The position numbers and the translations under genes are program-made. Shown here piece after piece: positions 56,344-64,000 of a DNA stretch of 64,000 nucleotides. Source of the stretch: a virus; IMG/VR virus record IMGVR_UViG_3300022539_000610, positions 1-64,000 of that record; one strand, written 5' to 3'. Position 1 is the first letter of the stretch. Each line of letters opens with the position of its first letter. Below the pieces are notes generated by a model, which saw only the letters and a program-made list of their open reading frames with translations, was not told the origin of the DNA and made no database searches.

Positions 56344-57561
56344 TCAAAACCTTGCTAAATAATCGTTAGGGTTATCAGACTTTTTGCTATGCATCTTAAG
56401 TATTGATCCCCTATGATATGACTTGATACCTTTTGATCCAATCAAATCATTCTTAACACAATAATCATACATACCCGTCCCAGGGAATGGATAAAACCAT
56501 GTCACTTGCCGAATCCCTGGGGATATTATCCGATTTATCTCCACTGTAGATTTGCAAAGCTCATCGTCATTAACAAAAGGCCACCCTATCACGTTGAATG
56601 AAGTAGTTGAAATCCCCGCAGCCCTCAACAACTTGAATGCATTTATAATCTGCTCATTCGTCATACTTCGCCTAAGATGTTTCTTTCTAAAGTTTTCATC
56701 CCCACATTCTATCCCCAGCGCTACGTATCTACAATCAGTGCTCTTCATAAAGTTCACAAGATCAGCATTAATATATTCAACTCGTCCCATACAACCATAA
56801 GGCCTGCCTACTTCTTCCTTTATAGCAGAAAATAACCTTTTCACATAATCCAAATCCGTAAACATCATATCATCGCCAAAATAAAACAATTTGAATTCAA
56901 ACTTGGTTTTCAAATATTTAAGTTCTTCGATAACCTGATTGACCGGCCTACTTCTAACATAGCCACTCTTATATAGCTTCAAATACACTCCATTGCAGCA
57001 ATATGGACAGTTAAATGGACAGCCTCGGGTAGCATTTACATAGATGTACTTTCCGGCAACCTTGTAAGGAAAAATACCCCATGGAAATCTAGGAAGTGTA
57101 GATAAATCCTCTGGAGGTCTGATCGGATTTGTATACACCTTTCCATCACTACGATAAATTAAGTTAGGTACTTCAAACAAAGAATCTTTTCCATAACTTA
57201 CCAAAAACTCCTTGACGAACGATTCACCTTCTCCCACACAAACATAATCAATATATGGAAACTGCTCTAAAATTTGCAACTTCATTATTGTAGGATGAAC
57301 TCCCCCAACCAAAACAGGAATATCACAACTAGCTTTAACTCCCTTAATAATACTAATCGCCTGAGACCAAAGAGTAGTCATACTTGATACCATTAAGATG
57401 TCAAAACTCCCCCCAACAATTTTTCTGATCACCGCAGCTGGTTTAATACCTCTAGTATCGTAAAACTTTACTCTATGCTCTTTAGGGATCGAAGACACAA
57501 TATAACCCGCCCCTCTACCAATATTCTTAGCTGTACTTGTATGCACAAAAGCTATATTCAT
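56344..57561 (-). CDS. B12-binding radical SAM protein
   Basis: 405 aa. The N-terminal half is a cobalamin-binding fold (PVLVGGVHPTIM near 85; VCVGEGE near 110). The radical SAM cluster motif is CPFNCPYCC (near 180). FYFGDDMMFTD and NVIGWPF follow. This layout is common among class B methylases and enzymes of lipid or sugar modification. In this cluster it may C-methylate an unreactive carbon or modify a sugar. Confidence 0.85.
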   Translation of the reverse strand: MNIAFVHTSTAKNIGRGAGYIVSSIPKEHRVKFYDTRGIKPAAVIRKIVGGSFDILMVSSMTTLWSQAISIIKGVKASCDIPVLVGGVHPTIMKLQILEQFPYIDYVCVGEGESFVKEFLVSYGKDSLFEVPNLIYRSDGKVYTNPIRPPEDLSTLPRFPWGIFPYKVAGKYIYVNATRGCPFNCPYCCNGVYLKLYKSGYVRSRPVNQVIEELKYLKTKFEFKLFYFGDDMMFTDLDYVKRLFSAIKEEVGRPYGCMGRVEYINADLVNFMKSTDCRYVALGIECGDENFRKKHLRRSMTNEQIINAFKLLRAAGISTTSFNVIGWPFVNDDELCKSTVEINRIISPGIRQVTWFYPFPGTGMYDYCVKNDLIGSKGIKSYHRGSILKMHSKKSDNPNDYLARF

Positions 57562-57562
57562 C

Positions 57563-58702
57563 TTATTCCCCTTGTTGTATCCGTAAAGTATACATTAATA
57601 AAACTATCATTAGAGAACAACCTGCCCATGCTCCGAATACTACTCCCCAACTGATGTCAATAAGTGTTGGCATGATTACCCCAGTCAACATAGCACCGAT
57701 ATACCCTACTCCATCTATAAACCCTGTTGCTGATGCTACTGTCTGTTTCTCTATATTTCTACCTGGGACTGTGGTTACTAAAAATACATGTGGCCCATAC
57801 AAAAAGAATCCACTCATTACAAGCAATGCGGTTAAAGTAATCCCTTTCGAAACCGAACATAACAGAATAATAATCGCAAGAATCACCATATAGATAGAAG
57901 TCAAAGTCTCACGGGCAAAACGATCTGAGAGCCAATTATAGACTAAAGTTCCTAAACAACCTGCTATAGGGATTAGAAAGATCTTCAACCCAACTTTATC
58001 AATCGACTGACTATGAATTTGGTATAGATATACTGGAATCCATACTATTACGCCATAACGTACAAAATTAAGGATTCCTAAAGCTACTCCTGACACAATA
58101 GTATTCCTAGTTAATGTCCCCTTTATTTGTCCTAAAGGACTACGCGATGATACGCTTATATAAGGTCTACTAATTATTAAAGTAATACCTCTTACTGCCA
58201 TTATAATAGCAGCACCCCAAAAACCCCACTCCCAACCAAAATTGTGAATTACAAAACCAGTCACAAGCCAAGCTACTGAATTGCCAACCTGGTATGATGT
58301 GCCCAAAATACAAGTGGCATTATCTGATTTATGCAGAGCAGCAGTAGCCCGTACACAAGAGGACCATCCCATTGATTGGAAAAAACCATCAAATACCTCT
58401 CCAAGAAATAGTAAAAAGAAGAACCCTCCAGCAAAACCAAGAAAAGTATTCATAACTGCTGAGAGAATTAAACCCACACCTATGTAGGTAAAAGGGTTAA
58501 ATCTTTCAGAATAATGGCCGTGAATAAATTGCCCTGCTGCGTATGCTAATAGGAATCCACTTACTACACCTCCAAGTTGTCCTTTTGTCATACCCATTGT
58601 TGCTATAAGAATTGGTATGATTAAAGATAAATTCACTTTTCCAAAATAAGACAGTGCATAAGATGTCCATAAATTTATGAACTGCTTGTTAAAAATTTTC
58701 AT
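57563..58702 (-). CDS. MFS transporter, organophosphate-antiporter-like
   Basis: 379 aa with about 12 transmembrane segments. The first half is reminiscent of GlpT/UhpT-type (OPA) carriers: YALSYFGKVNLSLIIPILI, a GQFIHGHYSERFN loop and SGFLLAYAAGQF. Full MFS transporters are rare in phages. If it brings in a phosphorylated compound such as glycerol 3-phosphate, it would supply the cytidylyltransferase next door; inference only. Confidence 0.75.
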   Translation of the reverse strand: MKIFNKQFINLWTSYALSYFGKVNLSLIIPILIATMGMTKGQLGGVVSGFLLAYAAGQFIHGHYSERFNPFTYIGVGLILSAVMNTFLGFAGGFFFLLFLGEVFDGFFQSMGWSSCVRATAALHKSDNATCILGTSYQVGNSVAWLVTGFVIHNFGWEWGFWGAAIIMAVRGITLIISRPYISVSSRSPLGQIKGTLTRNTIVSGVALGILNFVRYGVIVWIPVYLYQIHSQSIDKVGLKIFLIPIAGCLGTLVYNWLSDRFARETLTSIYMVILAIIILLCSVSKGITLTALLVMSGFFLYGPHVFLVTTVPGRNIEKQTVASATGFIDGVGYIGAMLTGVIMPTLIDISWGVVFGAWAGCSLMIVLLMYTLRIQQGE

Positions 58703-59099
58703 GTTTAATCTCCTCTTTAATTTTGGTTGAAGATTGTCCCTGGTAGTATGGCATTACTACCATCCGTCCACCTAGGGCTTTCATTAACGATTTACCATGA
58801 GCACGAAGTTTTTCGCTGTGGCTCGTACTCTCCATTAAAATATCTGCACCTACCATCTTAATATTATCATGTGGTGCATACTTCTCCTGTGGGATAGCCA
58901 AATCAACGCACTCTAACGCACTAATCAATGCTAATCGTTCCGTAAAGGGAATAACAGGACGGGGTTTCTTTTCCATCACTGCCTCGTCCGTGAGAACCCC
59001 AACAATTAACTTATCGCCTAATGCTTTAGCATTAAGCAGATGCCTTAAATGTCCGTAGTGCAGAATATCCCCAACTATATAAGCGTAGACAATAATCAT
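58689..59099 (-). CDS. Cytidylyltransferase-like nucleotidyltransferase
   Basis: 136 aa from ATG 59099 (AGGAGG 9 nt upstream). YIVGDILHYGHLRHL (near 6) contains the HxGH site and STKIKEEI (near 125) ends the fold; length fits glycerol-3-phosphate and related cytidylyltransferases. Product would be a CDP-linked alcohol, the type of donor LicD proteins use. Overlaps the transporter start by 14 nt. Confidence 0.82.
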   Translation of the reverse strand: MIIVYAYIVGDILHYGHLRHLLNAKALGDKLIVGVLTDEAVMEKKPRPVIPFTERLALISALECVDLAIPQEKYAPHDNIKMVGADILMESTSHSEKLRAHGKSLMKALGGRMVVMPYYQGQSSTKIKEEIKHENF

Positions 59100-59136
59100 A
59101 TCAATATGCCTCCTCTCTCTTGCCATTCCTTAATCT

Positions 59137-59925
59137 TCACTTTTTCCCTATTCCTCGTTTATGTTCTGGAAGATATTTCTTCAATGCAGCTACTCGGTCC
59201 AAAATCTCCGATGGTATATTGGCTTTCCAATCAAATGGGACATCTCTCCATTTATTGTGGCCATCTCGTATCCATCCCGTCCTTGCTAAGGTGCAGTTGT
59301 TGAAACCATCAGTATTAAATGCATGCTTCCAATTCTCATGATCAACATGCTCAACAAGCGGATGTCCTAGTACCCGAACATATGATTTTAAAAACCATTG
59401 ATCACAAACTCGTCTTCGCCCTCCACCATCTTGAACCTGCCGAGCAACACTTAATTTAACACCTCGACCAGAGCCCTTCGTCCCATTAAGAGCCATCTTT
59501 GCAATCCCGGAACCAATCTCATAAAATATAGTACGAGGCCTACATGTAAACCAATCAATCTTAGGATCTTGAAAAGCTTTGTGTTGATCCCTTAGTATAA
59601 ATGGAGATGAGTAATAATCCGCCGATTGAAACATAACTACCTTAGATTCCTCACTACAATTGTTAATCAATAAAACCATCTTGTCTGCAAGAGGAATCCA
59701 ATTCTCAACAGGTACATAGGTGATTTTAACGCAGCCCACTTGCTTTAATCGATCAGCATAATGCATAGCGGCATCTTGACCAAACATCTCAGGGTCATCC
59801 TGCTCTTCAGCACATACCAACTCCCATTCAAAATCAATCCCTTGCTGTCTACAAAGAGATTCAAGGGCTAACCAAGCAATATACTTTGCCCGAAATAATG
59901 GCATTCGAACGCTATGTTCAATCAT
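59137..59925 (-). CDS. GT-A-like glycosyltransferase
   Basis: 262 aa. MPLFRAKYIAWLALESLCRQ at the start and VMFQSADYYSSP (near 95) resemble family 2 transferases, with SAD in place of DxD. Later RRRVCDQWFLKSYV. Family assignment uncertain. Confidence 0.6.
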   Translation of the reverse strand: MIEHSVRMPLFRAKYIAWLALESLCRQQGIDFEWELVCAEEQDDPEMFGQDAAMHYADRLKQVGCVKITYVPVENWIPLADKMVLLINNCSEESKVVMFQSADYYSSPFILRDQHKAFQDPKIDWFTCRPRTIFYEIGSGIAKMALNGTKGSGRGVKLSVARQVQDGGGRRRVCDQWFLKSYVRVLGHPLVEHVDHENWKHAFNTDGFNNCTLARTGWIRDGHNKWRDVPFDWKANIPSEILDRVAALKKYLPEHKRGIGKK

Positions 59926-59926
59926 C

Positions 59927-60958
59927 CTAAACCTTTCCTGTAATCAATTTCATAATGGTATCAAACTTCTCCGCAAAGACCTTATTGTCCCAGGCATTAA
60001 CTAAAGTAGTAAAAGCCTGATTAGTAATATGATGATATTCCTTGTAATTAGTAACTACTTCTATGAGGGTGGATTCTAAATCACCCCAATCCCACTTAAC
60101 AGGAACGTATGTCTTCCATGGTTGATAAATGTCAGGCCAAGTCTCCAGATGTGACATATCTGGTTTAACAAGAATTGCTCCTTGTGAAATTGCTTCGAAG
60201 TCACGAAAAGAAATTTCTCCTAAACCCCAAGGACTCAAACAAACCTTTGAACGTGACATCTTCTCATGGTAGTCTGAACCACGGCACTTTCCAGAGACAG
60301 TGAAATTGTTCCTTTGTACAATCTCATCTAAAATAGTCTCACAGGAGGCACGATGAAAGGCATAATGATCATCTATCTTTCCTAAGTTCTCGCGCTCAAC
60401 TTTCGTTGAGTGCTTCGTCTTAATACTAAAATGAATGTCAATGTCACGAGCCTTCTTCCGGTCAGACTTAGTTCGGATGTCAACCCCTTCTCGTTCCATC
60501 AAACCAAGATTCCACCCCAGATGAACTTTACTCAATACTTGATCATCTACATTATGATCTACTTCAGTAGTATTAGCCAACTGAGGACTCAACTTACTCA
60601 ATTGAAAATAGTGCCATCGTGACCTTGGATACTTTGTCTTATAAAGATTTCTATCGATTAGGAGTTGCTTCTTAACATAACCAATAATTTTTTCAGGGTA
60701 CTGCTTCACAAGCCGCATTTTAGCCGTTCCAGTACTGGCCGCATCGTCAAAAAAAACAATAGGTTTACCCAATTCTAAAAACCAATCAAAATCGATCTCC
60801 TTCTTAATACCAGTCATCTGAATGAAAATATAGTCAGCACTATCTGGAGTTTGTATAAACTCATATCCCAACTGCTTGAGTTCCTTAGAGGCTCGGTAAA
60901 TGGGATGTATCTGCCCTCTCGCAATCTTTCTAGAACACGCTGCAATATATATCTTCAT
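59927..60958 (-). CDS. Exostosin-like glycosyltransferase
   Basis: 343 aa. The C-terminal half, SKVCLSPWGLGEISFRDFEAISQGAILVKPD (residues about 235-265), matches the donor-binding region of exostosin-like GT-B proteins, where the Glu precedes a Gly-Ala turn. Ends in a helical region. Couples by ATGA with the upstream methyltransferase-like gene. Confidence 0.7.
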   Translation of the reverse strand: MKIYIAACSRKIARGQIHPIYRASKELKQLGYEFIQTPDSADYIFIQMTGIKKEIDFDWFLELGKPIVFFDDAASTGTAKMRLVKQYPEKIIGYVKKQLLIDRNLYKTKYPRSRWHYFQLSKLSPQLANTTEVDHNVDDQVLSKVHLGWNLGLMEREGVDIRTKSDRKKARDIDIHFSIKTKHSTKVERENLGKIDDHYAFHRASCETILDEIVQRNNFTVSGKCRGSDYHEKMSRSKVCLSPWGLGEISFRDFEAISQGAILVKPDMSHLETWPDIYQPWKTYVPVKWDWGDLESTLIEVVTNYKEYHHITNQAFTTLVNAWDNKVFAEKFDTIMKLITGKV

Positions 60959-61605
60959 CTTTTCACCATAAATCCAAAGTTAGAAACCTTAAGCCAAACA
61001 GCAAACTCTGATTTCTCAAAATCTGTCAGCCCCTTGTCATCCATTCTATACTTAGATGCAACAAAGTCTAAGAAGGAAGTATTATAATCCACATCATGCG
61101 AACACAGCACCCCACCTTTATTAAGTTTAGACCAAAATGTTTCAAACTCCCACAACTGATGGCCGCGTCTATGTGTCGAATCATGTAAGAAAAGATCAAG
61201 TTTTAGTCTCTTAAACTCATCAGACTCAATATAGTCCTGTATCGATATGTGCATTTGACGACACCATTTCCTGAGATGCTTTGGAATTAAATCCCCTGTT
61301 TTCTTATTGTCACGCTCAATTGTAATTAATAATGGTGGAGCATTATCATTAGCTTGGACATTCTTTGATAATGCCTCTAAAATGAAACTAGAGGATTTCC
61401 CCAGCCCGGTACCAGTTTCTAAGCAAACTTGAGGCTTGAAGAATCTCACTACAGCATAAAGCATAAAGCAATCATCACTCCCCATCAAACCTTTGGGATC
61501 TTCTATCCTTGTTGAAAGATCTTGAAAAAACCCACTCCCTTTTACTTCCTGCATATAATCATAAAGTTCTTGCCACTTTATCCTAATTCTGCCTAACGCA
61601 CCCAT
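60955..61605 (-). CDS. Methyltransferase-like (class I, Methyltransf_24 type)
   Basis: 216 aa. CLETGTGLGKSSSFIL (near 67) motif I, LLITIERDNKK motif II and LDLFLHDSTHR motif IV resemble O-methyltransferase-like proteins found in glycan clusters. It could methylate a sugar hydroxyl. Confidence 0.72.
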   Translation of the reverse strand: MGALGRIRIKWQELYDYMQEVKGSGFFQDLSTRIEDPKGLMGSDDCFMLYAVVRFFKPQVCLETGTGLGKSSSFILEALSKNVQANDNAPPLLITIERDNKKTGDLIPKHLRKWCRQMHISIQDYIESDEFKRLKLDLFLHDSTHRRGHQLWEFETFWSKLNKGGVLCSHDVDYNTSFLDFVASKYRMDDKGLTDFEKSEFAVWLKVSNFGFMVKR

Positions 61606-62485
61606 TTGCCCTTCCCCCTTGTGTTAGATAGACAGTAAACAAAACATGTAACTCCGCACTATGAAAAGTATAAGAATCAAGGAAATCTTTCAACTCATTA
61701 AGAATAACAGAGATTTCAAGTTGAGTCAGTTTCTTTTTCCATAAATTTACAGATTCAACATATATACCTTCTTTAGATTCTAATTCTTGATATGAAGTAT
61801 AAGGACTACTGATCTCCTCCAACATTCCAGAAACTACTTCCTTACTACTATCAACCTTCAACTTCCTGAGAATAACCTTTAAGGTCGCCATAGGATGGGT
61901 AACAAGCTCTTCATAAGAGACGATACCTACTGTACTATCTGCAGAGCTTTCTACATCTATTATTTGTAAGGATTGAAAGAATCGACGAAGCAGTTGACTA
62001 ACATAAGCGGCTGTCTTCTCTAACTGTTGTAACCTAATATTTTCCTCTATACTTACCCATGCATCTCCCACATTACTCCAGTATTTTCTAGAAGCACATA
62101 CAGCAAAAGGATTCCTCATCATATAAATAAATCTACCACTTAACTCCTGATCATCGTAAGGAAAAGCCAATTTGTATAATTTAAGATCATGTTCACCTTT
62201 AGGAGTCTTATGAAGTCTAACAACGCACTCACTATCTTCAAAATGGGAAAGAATAGCCTGTCTGACAACCATAGAATTGGAACAATCCTTATGTCCAATC
62301 TTTTCCCAGAAGCTATCTACCTTCCACTCCATAAATTTTTTGATTTGCTTTATATCATACTTTCCATGAATAATACGCATAAGATCAAAATCATTAGGGG
62401 TAACATCTATCTCCGGATGAGCTCCGAGTAACCTCTGAAGTAGAGTTGTACCTGTTCTCTGTTCACCAAAAATAAAAACGTTCAT
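61583..62485 (-). CDS. Sulfotransferase
   Basis: 300 aa from ATG 62485 (GAGG upstream). 5'-phosphosulfate loop EQRTGTTLLQRLLG (near 7) and 3'-phosphate region FIYMMRNPFAVCASRKYW (near 120), with a VSYEELVTHP helix (near 205), define the Sulfotransfer family. Third sulfotransferase-like gene in this region. Confidence 0.87.
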   Translation of the reverse strand: MNVFIFGEQRTGTTLLQRLLGAHPEIDVTPNDFDLMRIIHGKYDIKQIKKFMEWKVDSFWEKIGHKDCSNSMVVRQAILSHFEDSECVVRLHKTPKGEHDLKLYKLAFPYDDQELSGRFIYMMRNPFAVCASRKYWSNVGDAWVSIEENIRLQQLEKTAAYVSQLLRRFFQSLQIIDVESSADSTVGIVSYEELVTHPMATLKVILRKLKVDSSKEVVSGMLEEISSPYTSYQELESKEGIYVESVNLWKKKLTQLEISVILNELKDFLDSYTFHSAELHVLFTVYLTQGGRANGCVRQN

Positions 62486-63453
62486 ATCACACCCTCGATC
62501 CACTTATACCAGTAAGGAACTACATTATCCCATGAGAAGTCTTCCACTATTTCTCTACATCTTCGTTTCATCTTTAAAAGGAGATCAGGATGTCTATTTA
62601 AAAAGTCGATAGCATCTACCAACGCAGGCACTGTCCGGTCAATAATGAGTCCGTTGTAATTGTGTACAACAAGCTCATTGATGGCTCCGCAATCTGTACT
62701 CACAATAGCACATCCACTCGCCATTGCTTCAAGTACAGAACGACAGCTTCCTTCTTCACGCGAAAGGCACAAATATGAGTCAATTCCTTTATAGAACTCA
62801 GGCATCTGTTCATAATGTCTATACGTTCTGCCCCTTGTTCCTGTTTTTCTTTCTAATCTGAAATCACACAAAGCTTGCACCAAAGTGACTTTGTTTACCC
62901 TTTTCAATGCCTGTTCAATAATACTCCTATTTCCCTTCTTCTGATCAGTATCTCTTCCAGCATATCCACAGACCAACGCTCCATCAGTAATTTGTGCATA
63001 GTTAGGAGTGAATAAATCAATAGGTACAGCATTAGGTGTATAAGCAACATGGCTAAGCCCACATGCTCGAAATAGGAGCTGAAGGCGATAAGAGACAGCA
63101 CTCACACCTCTAAACTGTTTTAGGTAGGTAATTGTTTCTTTATTAGGCTTGACTTGATTGGTGGGGGTTGTTTCTAAGTTATCCCAACTTTCATGGCTGG
63201 CGATGGAGACAAGTGTTTTGGCAGGATCTACACCATAACGTTTATGGCAATGGTTGAAGGTTTGAAAACCAAGGAAAAGATACAGATCACACTGTTCAAA
63301 CAAAGGAGCAACCTGTTTAGGGTCCTCTTTTCCTCCTATAATCTCAAAGGAAAGGAGTCTCCCTTTATACTTGTTTGCTATTTGGGTTGCTTTCGTTTCA
63401 TATGCCCATCCCCTCCTATCAAGGACAAGAAGGACTTTCACAGGAGTATTCAA
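62482..63453 (-). CDS. GT4-family glycosyltransferase
   Basis: 323 aa. VAYTPNAVPIDLF (near 140), and DSYLCLSREEGSCRSVLEAMASGCAIVSTDCG (about residues 222-253), containing the E-x7-E donor motif, mark a GT4 enzyme. ATGA overlap with the sulfotransferase gene. Confidence 0.87.
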   Translation of the reverse strand: MNTPVKVLLVLDRRGWAYETKATQIANKYKGRLLSFEIIGGKEDPKQVAPLFEQCDLYLFLGFQTFNHCHKRYGVDPAKTLVSIASHESWDNLETTPTNQVKPNKETITYLKQFRGVSAVSYRLQLLFRACGLSHVAYTPNAVPIDLFTPNYAQITDGALVCGYAGRDTDQKKGNRSIIEQALKRVNKVTLVQALCDFRLERKTGTRGRTYRHYEQMPEFYKGIDSYLCLSREEGSCRSVLEAMASGCAIVSTDCGAINELVVHNYNGLIIDRTVPALVDAIDFLNRHPDLLLKMKRRCREIVEDFSWDNVVPYWYKWIEGVI

Positions 63454-63497
63454 TCGTTTAAACCTCTTTTAGTTTTATCATTCAACTAAATACATGG

Positions 63498-64000
63498 TCA
63501 TATCGACACTTTGGCAATCTTCCTTACCAGACCAACCTTCGGGTATTGACGTACAATATTAATTGCCTTCTGTCGTTTTAAATGAGTATGGAAAATCTTT
63601 ATCAATGGTAATATCCTGCTCAACTCTTCCGGACAGGCGTGGAAGTCTAATAATAGGTCAACCCGAAAATTCCAATAATAGGACAATGGGTAAATCCCTA
63701 CATCATCAAACTTACTTAGAAGTCGTGAAAAAACAAAACGAGTAGGACCTTGAGAATCTTTTGAGCAAACTGTCTTATACCACCGGGAGAATAATTTTAA
63801 CGTTTTCTCAGTTTTTCTAACAAACATCACACCGTTTTGAAAATGAGAAATAACATTTCCTTTAATTTCTATTTCCTGTCGTGGGGCAAAAGACAGAGCT
63901 ATCTGACGTTGGCCCCTTATAAAATCAAACCCTCTAAGTACATTCCCAACCGGCAAGGTGTCATTGTCGAGTATCAAAGTATGTTCATAAGGTGAGTAAG
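63498..64000 (-). CDS. GT-A glycosyltransferase, 3' part (cut by window edge)
   Basis: 167 codons are visible and the frame is open to the edge. HTLILDNDT (near the visible start) is the DxD-containing segment of nucleotide-diphospho-sugar transferases; NVISHFQNGVMFVRKT and ILPLIKIFHTHLKR follow. The 5' end lies outside the window. Confidence 0.7.
   Translation of the reverse strand, partial: YSPYEHTLILDNDTLPVGNVLRGFDFIRGQRQIALSFAPRQEIEIKGNVISHFQNGVMFVRKTEKTLKLFSRWYKTVCSKDSQGPTRFVFSRLLSKFDDVGIYPLSYYWNFRVDLLLDFHACPEELSRILPLIKIFHTHLKRQKAINIVRQYPKVGLVRKIAKVSI

Noticed and set aside
1-64000. CRISPR arrays, insertion sequences with transposase, integrase or attachment sites
   Set aside because: No regularly spaced direct repeats, and no transposase or integrase motifs were seen; the only mobile-type element is IscB with its RNA.

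Overview
The window reads as an interior stretch of a large, AT-rich, tailed-phage-like genome (or a related mobile element). All convincing genes lie on the minus strand, packed head to tail with overlapping stop/start codons and strong AGGAGG-type ribosome binding sites. Replication genes sit among dozens of very small unknown genes. A predicted outer-membrane barrel, a prepilin-like protein and a lipoprotein point to a diderm (Gram-negative) host. No capsid, tail, terminase or RNA polymerase gene is recognisable.

Layout by plus coordinate (transcription runs right to left). 1-5 kb: a preQ0 (7-deazaguanine) pathway of QueC (cut by the edge), FolE, QueE and QueD, plus an exported protein and a lipoprotein; such sets in phages usually serve DNA hypermodification. 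5-12 kb: small genes, a stand-alone radical SAM protein, a DnaB-type helicase, a NADAR/YbiA protein and a replication-initiator-like wHTH protein. 12-22 kb: a candidate small RNA with its own promoter and terminator, a tRNA-like RNA, a primase, a 672-aa unknown, a barrel gene between inverted repeats, a prepilin-like gene and a UvsW-like helicase. 22-38 kb: peptide deformylase, a Ski2/Hel308-like helicase, a Lar-like zinc protein, a J-domain/zinc-finger protein, many tiny genes, two large structured non-coding regions and a family of covarying intergenic hairpins.

38-42 kb: an actin-like protein, a PAPS-reductase-like protein and a deoxyribosyltransferase-like protein. 42-44.7 kb: an IscB nuclease gene preceded by an omega-RNA (HEARO). 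The predicted guide is the 5' end of a sulfotransferase gene that the element interrupts; the downstream, intact sulfotransferase carries the same P-loop with synonymous differences. A tRNA-Tyr lies next to it.

44.7-64 kb: about 20 co-directional, mostly overlapping genes for surface-glycan synthesis and decoration. They comprise APS kinase, three sulfotransferases counting the one at 42 kb, glycosyltransferases, methyltransferases, a sugar aminotransferase, a PIG-L deacetylase, a hexapeptide acyltransferase, LicD, a cytidylyltransferase, an organophosphate-antiporter-like MFS protein, WbqC, a Gfo/Idh dehydrogenase and a B12/radical SAM enzyme. Together they could build a sulfated, methylated and phospho-substituted glycan, on either the infected cell surface or the virion.

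Three small genes each contain one in-frame TGA although TGA is a normal stop elsewhere. All functional calls rest on reading motifs; no database search was possible.
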